Source: Chloroflexota bacterium
GTDB taxonomy: Bacteria > Chloroflexota > Dehalococcoidia > Lucifugimonadales > UBA3495
Direction of reading: 5' to 3'
Length of the DNA: 62,238 nt
NCBI GenBank assembly: GCA_009840175.1
Contig: VXOI01000043.1
Coordinates: 1 to 62,238 of the forward strand
Position numbers and translations under genes: made by a program. Shown here one piece after another: positions 57,017 to 62,238 of this stretch; within the stretch, counting starts at the first letter, position 1; each line of letters starts with the position of its first letter. The notes under the pieces were generated by a model that had not been told where the DNA came from, did no database searches, and was given only the letters and a program-made list of their open reading frames with translations.

Positions 57017-57710
57017 TAGAATCACCCTTCCAGCCGCTCTTGCCTTCCGAACCCCAGCGCTTCAGGATGGCGTCAATGTATTGCCAACTGCGCTTGTTTT
57101 CCAGCGCCGCGATCTCGAATGCTTCCCGTATCCAGCCCGGCGGGTAGCGTTCCTCGGCTTCCTTGAGCCGCTCGGCGACGATGGGAGACAGAAGCCCGAT
57201 GGTGTCTTCGTACAGAGCGAAGATGTTAGGACGCTCCTGCTGTCCAGCCGGTGCCTCGTCTGCGCCGAGAGCGGCCTCCCCCAGGTCGGCGCCCGTCTCC
57301 TTCAGGCGGCCAATGGCCCGGCGCCCGGCGTCGTTATTTAGCGCGAAGTACACCTTGCCCGACCCGGCTTCGTGGGCCAGGAACACGCCCCGGCGCACCG
57401 CCAGGCGCAGGCCGCGCCGGATTTCCTCCGCGGCGTCGCTGGGTTCGGCCTCTGCTTGCTCCGAGATTGTCGAAGGGCTTGCGTCAGTCGAAGGACGCAG
57501 CCCCCGCAGCAGCGCCGTGTCGGACAGAAACTCGTCGAGCGAGACGACTCGTAAACTCTGCCGCTTGTGGTGCAGCAGCCACAGTCCCCGCAGCGTCACC
57601 TTCAACTCCGCGACGTCGTGGATTTCCTCCAAGAGCGGGCCGAAGAGCGGGTCGGGCGTGGGCGTGTAGAGCGTGTCGCGGGGAAAGCCAGAGAAGACCA
57701 TGCACTTCAC
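56907..57710 (-). CDS. DnaD-like replication initiation protein
   Basis: This 267-residue protein has the N-terminal winged-helix DnaD part (FSGFPRDTLYTPTPDPLFGPLLEEI, LRGLWLLHHKR) and the C-terminal DnaD domain (NIFALYEDTIGLLSPIVAERLKEAEERYPPGWIREAFEIAALENKRSWQYIDAILKRW, in part). Between them, RGLRPSTDASPSTISEQAEAEPS corresponds to a dispersed repeat. The basic tail (RHSPQNQRQKYSQDYQRRRR) overlaps the start of the loader gene. DnaD bridges initiator and helicase loader in Firmicutes-type primosomes. Confidence 0.88.
   Translation of the reverse strand: MKCMVFSGFPRDTLYTPTPDPLFGPLLEEIHDVAELKVTLRGLWLLHHKRQSLRVVSLDEFLSDTALLRGLRPSTDASPSTISEQAEAEPSDAAEEIRRGLRLAVRRGVFLAHEAGSGKVYFALNNDAGRRAIGRLKETGADLGEAALGADEAPAGQQERPNIFALYEDTIGLLSPIVAERLKEAEERYPPGWIREAFEIAALENKRSWQYIDAILKRWGSEGKSGWKGDSNDDGKPGRHSPQNQRQKYSQDYQRRRRSAPSRTGRG
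57455..57505. repeat. Dispersed repeat within the dnaD-like gene
   Basis: GCTCCGAGATTGTCGAAGGG and GTCAGTCGAAGGACGC resemble the TCGAAGGATG repeat family. They are translated in frame between the two dnaD domains. Confidence 0.55.
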
Positions 57711-57717
57711 CCCCCGG

Positions 57718-59091
57718 CTAATACTCTGGGACGCGGGCGAAGGAGTCGAAGCGCACCAGGTTGTCGCGGAACTCCAGTTGTATGCTGCCCGTGGGGCCGT
57801 TGCGGTGCTTGGCTACGATGATGTCGGCGATGTTCCTGGGATAGGGCTGCCCCGGACGCTGCTGCTCCCATTCCTCTTCGGTGGTGTAAAGGTCTTCGCG
57901 GTGAATGAACATCACCACGTCGGCGTCCTGCTCGATGCTGCCGCTGTCGCGTAGGTCGGACAGCAGAGGCCGGTGGCTGGGGCGGTTCTCCACCAGGCGG
58001 CTCAGTTGCGAGCAGGCTACCAGGGCGATGTTCAGGTCGCGGGCCATCGCCTTCAGCGACCGGGAAATCTCGCTGATCTCCTGCACCCGGTTGCCGGCGT
58101 AGCCGCGCCCCTGTCCCTGGACCAGTTGCAGGTAGTCCACCACCAGCAGGTCAAGGCTATGCTCCAGCGACAGCCGCCGCGCCTTGCTGCGCATCTCCAC
58201 CATGGACTGGTAGGGAGTGTCGTCAATGTACACCGGCAGGTCGGAAAGCTGACCGATGGCGTCAATGATGCGCTGCTGCTCGGCAAAGGTGGTCAAATCC
58301 AGCCGCAACCGGTGGGAGTCAACCTCGGCCTCGGAGGACAGGATGCGCATGGCAAGCTGCTCGCGGCTCATCTCCAGGCTGAAGATGCCAGCGCTGGAGC
58401 CGTTGCGGGCGGCGTTCAGGCAGATGTTCAGGGCCAGGGTACTCTTGCCCAGAGAGGGGCGCGCCCCGAGTATCAGCATGTCCGACCGCTGTATCCCGCC
58501 CAGCAGTTCGTCCAGATCCGTGTAGCCCGACATGACCGGCCCGGTAGTGTCCGTCAGCGCTTCTACCGCGCCGGCCCGGCCCTGGAGGTATTCGTCGTAA
58601 ATCTGCCGCAGGGGGATGAAGCCCCGCGCCTGCCCTGCTCCCCGGATGGCGAACAGGGTGTCTTCCGCCTGGCGCAGCGTCCCCTCCACGTCGTCGGTGT
58701 CGTTGTAGCCCAGGGCCGAAATCTGGGCGGCGGCATCAATGAGCTTCCGCATCGTGGAGGTACGGGAAACTATTTCGGCATATTCTTCTGAGTGGGCCGA
58801 GGTGGGGGTGATGGACACCAGGTGCGACAGGTACGCCATCCCGCCCACTTCGTCCAGCTTTTCAGTGCGGGCCAGTTCCCCGGCCAGAGTGAGCTGGTCA
58901 ATGGCCTGGTCCCGCTGGAACAGAGACATGGCCGCGGCAAAGCAGAGCTGGTTGCGCTCGCGGTAGAAGTCGCCGGGTTGCAGTACCGGAGCGACCCGCG
59001 TAAAGCACTCTCCGTCAATCAGCAGCGAGCCGATGACGGCTTCCTCTGCCTCCAGGTTGTGAGGCAGCAGCCTTTCCGCGTAGAGAGTCAT
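57718..59091 (-). CDS. dnaB: Replicative DNA helicase DnaB
   Basis: This 457-residue helicase has the N-terminal domain PHNLEAEEAVIGSLLID. The RecA-type C-terminal domain has Walker A LGARPSLGKSTLALNI, Walker B DLLVVDYLQLV, and the loop QEISEISRSLKAMARDLNIALVACSQLSRLVENR. The end IVAKHRNGPTGSIQLEFRDNLVRFDS is typical. It lies 6 nt after rplI and 7 nt before dnaD. Confidence 0.97.
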   Translation of the reverse strand: MTLYAERLLPHNLEAEEAVIGSLLIDGECFTRVAPVLQPGDFYRERNQLCFAAAMSLFQRDQAIDQLTLAGELARTEKLDEVGGMAYLSHLVSITPTSAHSEEYAEIVSRTSTMRKLIDAAAQISALGYNDTDDVEGTLRQAEDTLFAIRGAGQARGFIPLRQIYDEYLQGRAGAVEALTDTTGPVMSGYTDLDELLGGIQRSDMLILGARPSLGKSTLALNICLNAARNGSSAGIFSLEMSREQLAMRILSSEAEVDSHRLRLDLTTFAEQQRIIDAIGQLSDLPVYIDDTPYQSMVEMRSKARRLSLEHSLDLLVVDYLQLVQGQGRGYAGNRVQEISEISRSLKAMARDLNIALVACSQLSRLVENRPSHRPLLSDLRDSGSIEQDADVVMFIHREDLYTTEEEWEQQRPGQPYPRNIADIIVAKHRNGPTGSIQLEFRDNLVRFDSFARVPEY

Positions 59092-59097
59092 GGCCGG

Positions 59098-59547
59098 TTA
59101 CTCTTCGGTCTCGGCGGTCACGTGAATGGTCGCGGCGATTTCCGTGGAGAAGCGCAGGGTGATGTCGTATTCCCCCGGCTCGCGGATGGGTTCGGGCACC
59201 TCGATCCAGCGGCGTTCGATTTCGCGGCCAGTGACCTCGGCCAGCGCCATGGAGATATGAGTGCTGGTGATTGCGCCGTAGTAGCGTCCGGTAGGGGTGA
59301 CGCGGGCCTGCACGGTGATTTCGGTTTCGTCCAGAGCTTCCTTAATCTCTTCCAGCACCTGGGTCTCGCGCATCCGCACTTCGTCGCCAGCGGACTTGAT
59401 CTTGTGCAGACGCTTCAAGACTTCGGGAGTGGCCATCACGGCCAAGCCCTGGGGCAGCAGATAGTTGCGGGCGTAGCCGTCGGGAACCCGCCGCACCTCG
59501 CCGGCGCGGGCCTTGTTGGGTACGTCCTGGGTGAAAACAACTTCCAT
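59098..59547 (-). CDS. rplI: 50S ribosomal protein L9
   Basis: This 149-residue protein has the L9 N-terminal domain (MEVVFTQDVPNKARAGEVRRVPDGYARNYLLPQGLAV) and a long connecting helix. The C-terminal domain is RVTPTGRYYGAITSTHISMAL. The order rplI-dnaB is common in bacteria. The ATG at 59,547 is chosen by homology. Confidence 0.96.
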   Translation of the reverse strand: MEVVFTQDVPNKARAGEVRRVPDGYARNYLLPQGLAVMATPEVLKRLHKIKSAGDEVRMRETQVLEEIKEALDETEITVQARVTPTGRYYGAITSTHISMALAEVTGREIERRWIEVPEPIREPGEYDITLRFSTEIAATIHVTAETEE

Positions 59548-59583
59548 AGGAATCACATCCGTTGCATTCTAGGGATTGCCGCC

Positions 59584-59589
59584 ATTATA
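59584..59589 (-). promoter_or_regulatory. -10 element for the rplI-dnaB-dnaD-dnaC operon
   Basis: A perfect TATAAT on the minus strand, 37 nt before the rplI ATG; the -35 region (TTCGCC) is poor. Confidence 0.5.
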
Positions 59590-59734
59590 CGCCGACAGCG
59601 GGGCGCGGCGAAAGCGGCGGGTGTCATGGCTTTAAGCATATACCGGGCCGCTCCATGCCGCCCAAGCCATTTCCCTCTGATACAATCAACTTGTCCGGCG
59701 TGGAATCCCCAAATGCGCGGACACGGAGCCGGTA

Positions 59735-60331
59735 ATGACCACCACAAAATATCGCACCGGAATGAAGATGTCCCTCGACGAGTTCCTGTCCCTCGGTAAG
59801 ACCGACGGCAAATGGGAACTCGACGACGGAGTGCTTTACATCATGGCATCTGGCACACGCGACCATCAATTCCTGATACTCCAGTTTTCCCGGCGTCTTG
59901 ATGATTACTTGGACGGTTTTGAGCAGTCGCCAGCCCATTTCTACCACGAAATGACGACCATTCTGTCCCGGGAACTGCAACGCGCTCCGGAACCCGATAT
60001 AGTCATCGTCCGTGAAGGGCGACCGGGCATCCTGGAAGGCCGGTGGGTTGAGGGAGCGCCCGACATCGTGGTGGAAATCCTGTCCACCGACCGCAGCCGC
60101 GACCTGGTGCGCAAGCGGCGGATATACGCCGAGGCGGGGGTGTTGGAATACTGGCCGGTAGACCCCCGCAACGACACCGTGATCCAACTGGAACTGCGGG
60201 ATGGCCAGTACGTCGAGCGTGCCGTGCTGGGCGCCGATGACGTTCTGACCACTCCGCTGCTGCCGGGCCTGTCCATTCCGCTGGCCGACATATTCCACCA
60301 CCGCCGCCGTCCGCCCCGGGACAGCGAGTAG
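59735..60331 (+). CDS. Uma2-family (DUF820) protein
   Basis: This 198-residue Uma2 protein has KMSLDEFLSLGKTDGKWELDDGVLYIM, APEPDIVIVREGRP, GAPDIVVEILSTDRSRDLVRKRRIYAEAGVLEYWPVDP (given in part), with the full D...ExL...Y...GVxEYW catalytic-core pattern. The function of the family is unknown. An extended -10 TGA-TACAAT lies at about 59,681. It precedes tenA by 9 nt. Confidence 0.92.
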   Translation: MTTTKYRTGMKMSLDEFLSLGKTDGKWELDDGVLYIMASGTRDHQFLILQFSRRLDDYLDGFEQSPAHFYHEMTTILSRELQRAPEPDIVIVREGRPGILEGRWVEGAPDIVVEILSTDRSRDLVRKRRIYAEAGVLEYWPVDPRNDTVIQLELRDGQYVERAVLGADDVLTTPLLPGLSIPLADIFHHRRRPPRDSE

Positions 60332-60340
60332 GGAGCGTTC

Positions 60341-61009
60341 ATGGGATTCATCGAAGGTGTAGAGGAACGCTGCCTGCCCATCCGCAAAGCCATCCTGGAG
60401 CACCCCTTCGTCGTGGGCATCGGGCAGGGCGACCTGGACGTGGAGCGGTTCAGGTACTACGTGGCCCAGGATTATGTGTACCTGATTGACTACGCCCGCG
60501 TGCTGGCGCTGGGAGCGGCGCGGGCGCCGGAGCTGGAGGTGATGTCGTGGTTTGCCGGGCTGCTGGATGAGACGCTGAACACCGAGATGGAGTTGCACCG
60601 GGGCTACTGCGCCCAGTTCGGCATCAGCCGCGAAGAACTGGAGGCCACCCGGCCCGCGCCGACTACGGTGGCGTACACCTCGTACCTGCTGCGGGTGGCG
60701 TCCCAAGGTAGCTTAGGGGAGCTGGCCGCCTCGCTGCTGCCGTGCCAGTGGGGGTACTGGGAAATCGGTGAGCACCTGGCCCGGCGGGGCGCCCCGGCCC
60801 ACGCGCCGCTGTACGCCGAGTGGGTGGGTATGTATTCGTCCGACGAGTTCCGCGACCTGGCCCTGCACCTGCGGACGCTGACCGACAGCCTCGGCAGCAT
60901 CGCCTCACCAGCGGAGCAGGCCGCGATGGAGGCGGCCTACGTCACCAGTCTGCGCCTTGAGTACCAGTTCTGGGACATGGCCTGGCGGCTGGAGGAGTGG
61001 CCGGTTTAG
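60341..61009 (+). CDS. tenA: TenA-family thiaminase II/aminopyrimidine aminohydrolase
   Basis: This 222-residue enzyme salvages thiamin degradation products by deaminating aminopyrimidines. The family pattern includes HPFVVGIGQGDLDVERFRYYVAQDYVYLIDYARVLAL (in part), the catalytic Cys in AASLLPCQWGYWEIGEHL and the C-terminal Glu in RLEYQFWDMAW. No other thi genes are adjacent. Confidence 0.94.
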   Translation: MGFIEGVEERCLPIRKAILEHPFVVGIGQGDLDVERFRYYVAQDYVYLIDYARVLALGAARAPELEVMSWFAGLLDETLNTEMELHRGYCAQFGISREELEATRPAPTTVAYTSYLLRVASQGSLGELAASLLPCQWGYWEIGEHLARRGAPAHAPLYAEWVGMYSSDEFRDLALHLRTLTDSLGSIASPAEQAAMEAAYVTSLRLEYQFWDMAWRLEEWPV

Positions 61010-61040
61010 GGAGACGGGGCTTTCAGTTATTCCCTTGTAT

Positions 61041-61083
61041 CACTGTGAAGACAGTGCGTTCAGAGGTTCACCTCTTCACAGTG
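61041..61083. repeat. 11-bp inverted repeat after tenA
   Basis: CACTGTGAAGA and TCTTCACAGTG flank a 21-nt spacer; it sits immediately before the larger dyad. Confidence 0.6.
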
Positions 61084-61086
61084 CAG

Positions 61087-61183
61087 CCGTCATTCCTGCG
61101 AAGGCAGGAATCCAGGGGCTTTGTTCCCACCAGGACGGCATTAGCAAAGAGGTTCTGGATTCCTGCCTTCGCAGGAATGACGG
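61087..61183. terminator. Perfect 29-bp inverted repeat between convergent genes
   Basis: The arms, which begin CCGTCATTCCTGCGAAGG and end CCTTCGCAGGAATGACGG, are exactly complementary around a 39-nt spacer. It is the GTCATTCC palindromic family, here placed between tenA and a convergent methyltransferase gene, where it can end transcription from both sides. Confidence 0.7.
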
Positions 61184-61217
61184 CTGGTCTGCCTCCAAAC
61201 CCCAAAACGCGATTGTC

Positions 61218-62084
61218 TTACCTCTTAACCGCCCGGAACACCCACACGGGGAATGAGAACAGAAAGTCCCCATCTTCTTCCGGTTCGCCCACCTGGAACG
61301 TCTCCCTGACTTCGGGCGGCCCCTCCTGGAACTCCCGGCGTAAGGCGGCAACCTCGTCTTCAGGCACCCTTGTCCGCATCACCCAGTCGTTGAACCACAG
61401 ATATACCCGCTCGTCCTCGCTCCCCACGACCTCGAAGCCGCGGTCGGCCAGCATCTGCCGGATGACGGAAACCTTCCGGTCCTCGACGTGGCTGAAGTCG
61501 CGGCGCAGCTCGACCTCGTTCTGCCACCGGGCCATATCGTCGTCCTCCGGGGCGACGGTGTCGGCCATCACCAGCGAACCGCCGGGGCGCAGCGCCCGTT
61601 GCGCCTCGTCCAGAGCCGCCTCGAAGTCGCGGAAGTGGTGGGCGGCCTTGCGGCTGGTGATAAGGTCGAGGCTGGCGTCGGCGAAGGGCAGCGCCTCGGC
61701 AGCGTTCTGCACCAGCCCGACGTTGGGCAAGCCACGCTCGCCGCTGATGCGCCCGGCCTGCCGCAGCATCGGCTGGGTGATGTCGCTGGCGATTACGCGC
61801 TCGGAGACCTCTGCCATGGCGAAGGCAGTGAACCCGGCGCCGGTACCGATGTCCACGGCCCAGCGGTAGGGCATGGCCTCCGCCCCGTCACCCTGGGCCT
61901 GCGCCTCATCGCCCTGAAGTCCCGACCTGTCACCCTGAGCTTGCCGAAGGGCCGGGTTGGTCAGCTTCTGTACCGATTCCAGGCTGTCGTCGCTGATGTG
62001 GACCTTGCTTTCGGCGTAGATCCCAGCCTGCGGGCCGAACATCTGCTGGGCCAGAGTGCCGCCGGACTGTTCCTGACTCTGCAT
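61218..62084 (-). CDS. Class I SAM-dependent methyltransferase with repeat-derived insertion
   Basis: This 288-residue methyltransferase has motif I AVDIGTGAGFTAFAMAE, the acidic residue at VIASD, motif post-I in LPNVGLVQNAAEALPFADASLDLITSRKAAHHF (in part) and ALRPGGSLVMADTV. This pattern resembles UbiE/MenG-like enzymes. Just before motif I the run NPALRQAQGDRSGLQGDEAQ plus AQGDGAE is the in-frame translation of dispersed CCTGAGC/CCTGGGC repeats. The ATG at 62,084 has GGAG eight bases upstream; a longer frame runs into Gly/Pro-rich repeat. The substrate is unknown. Confidence 0.88.
   Translation of the reverse strand: MQSQEQSGGTLAQQMFGPQAGIYAESKVHISDDSLESVQKLTNPALRQAQGDRSGLQGDEAQAQGDGAEAMPYRWAVDIGTGAGFTAFAMAEVSERVIASDITQPMLRQAGRISGERGLPNVGLVQNAAEALPFADASLDLITSRKAAHHFRDFEAALDEAQRALRPGGSLVMADTVAPEDDDMARWQNEVELRRDFSHVEDRKVSVIRQMLADRGFEVVGSEDERVYLWFNDWVMRTRVPEDEVAALRREFQEGPPEVRETFQVGEPEEDGDFLFSFPVWVFRAVKR
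61883..61957. repeat. Dispersed repeats inside the methyltransferase gene
   Basis: Three tandem degenerate units, CACCCTGGGCCTGCGCC, CATCGCCCTGAAGTCCCGA and CACCCTGAGCTTGCCGAAGG, are read in frame as a Gln/Gly/Asp-rich insert. Confidence 0.65.
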
Positions 62085-62097
62085 CACGGGTACTCCA

Positions 62098-62238
62098 AAC
62101 ACAGTAGGGGCGGGTTTCACAATGACAGGAGTAGGGGGGGGGTTGAAAACCCCCCCCACCGATTTTGGGTGTTGGGGGGGAGGGGTTTTTACAAACACCA
62201 AACCCCAAACAGGAGGGTGTGGGGCTTTGTTTATAAAC
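62098..62238. repeat. G/C-tract repeat region at the right edge
   Basis: GTAGGGGCGGGTTTC recurs here from the molybdopterin-subunit insertion. GGGGGGGTTGAAAACCCCCC then forms a palindrome, followed by a second G-tract and T-run. No gene is evident. Confidence 0.6.

Overview
The window is GC-rich, densely coded bacterial chromosome. Its content points to Chloroflexota, probably a Dehalococcoidia/SAR202-like lineage. The grounds are many Uma2-family proteins, epoxide hydrolase, nitronate monooxygenase, FAD-linked oxidase and molybdopterin oxidoreductase genes, Pro/Thr-linker lipoproteins, and an rpsO-pnp-dapB-asd-dapA cluster. That placement is an inference from gene content; no rRNA is present to test it.

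Region by region. (1) 1-1990: the right end of an integrated element, with a ribbon-helix-helix gene and a large serine recombinase whose reading frame runs antisense through tRNA-Arg(CCT); tRNA-Ala(CGC) follows, with its own promoter. (2) 2.2-13 kb: catabolic and oxidoreductase genes (epimerase, epoxide hydrolase, SDR, molybdopterin oxidoreductase, D-aminoacylase-like amidohydrolase, cytochrome c) with two PIN-type toxin modules among them. (3) 13-20.5 kb: two tandem Uma2 genes, a large palindromic repeat, a double-VOC protein, aroK-aroB, a PaREP1/HEPN-like protein, a TauE exporter and tgt. (4) 20.5-32 kb: a MoaD-like sulfur carrier next to threonine synthase, an MFS transporter, a PD-(D/E)XK nuclease, a TPP-enzyme/HpcH-aldolase pair, an IS1 remnant, an EamA transporter pair and purQ. 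(5) 32-45.7 kb: yqeY, nhaA, purA and other metabolic genes, then the lysine genes dapB-asd-dapA on the minus strand, interrupted by a small toxin-antitoxin-like cassette. (6) 45.7-48.5 kb: pnp and rpsO. (7) 48,542-54,802: a 6.26-kb mobile element. (8) 54.9-62.2 kb: a coiled-coil PD-(D/E)XK protein, the replication operon rplI-dnaB-dnaD-dnaC (dnaC with two AAA+ domains), Uma2-tenA, and a methyltransferase.

The most notable object is that 6.26-kb element. It has 19-bp perfect terminal inverted repeats and a 6-bp direct target duplication (ACACTG), and it sits about 10 bp upstream of the rpsO promoter. It carries a DDE transposase, a Fic toxin with a separate VbhA-like antitoxin, a degenerate HNH protein, a PH-SHOCT protein, an OB-fold lipoprotein-like protein, an integrase-like mini-protein, and a leader that can fold into alternative terminator and anti-terminator structures.

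A second theme is dispersed palindromic repeats. Several families recur between genes. Some lie in frame inside genes (molybdopterin oxidoreductase twice, methyltransferase, dnaD, the purQ C-terminus) and some supply ribosome-binding sites or terminators.
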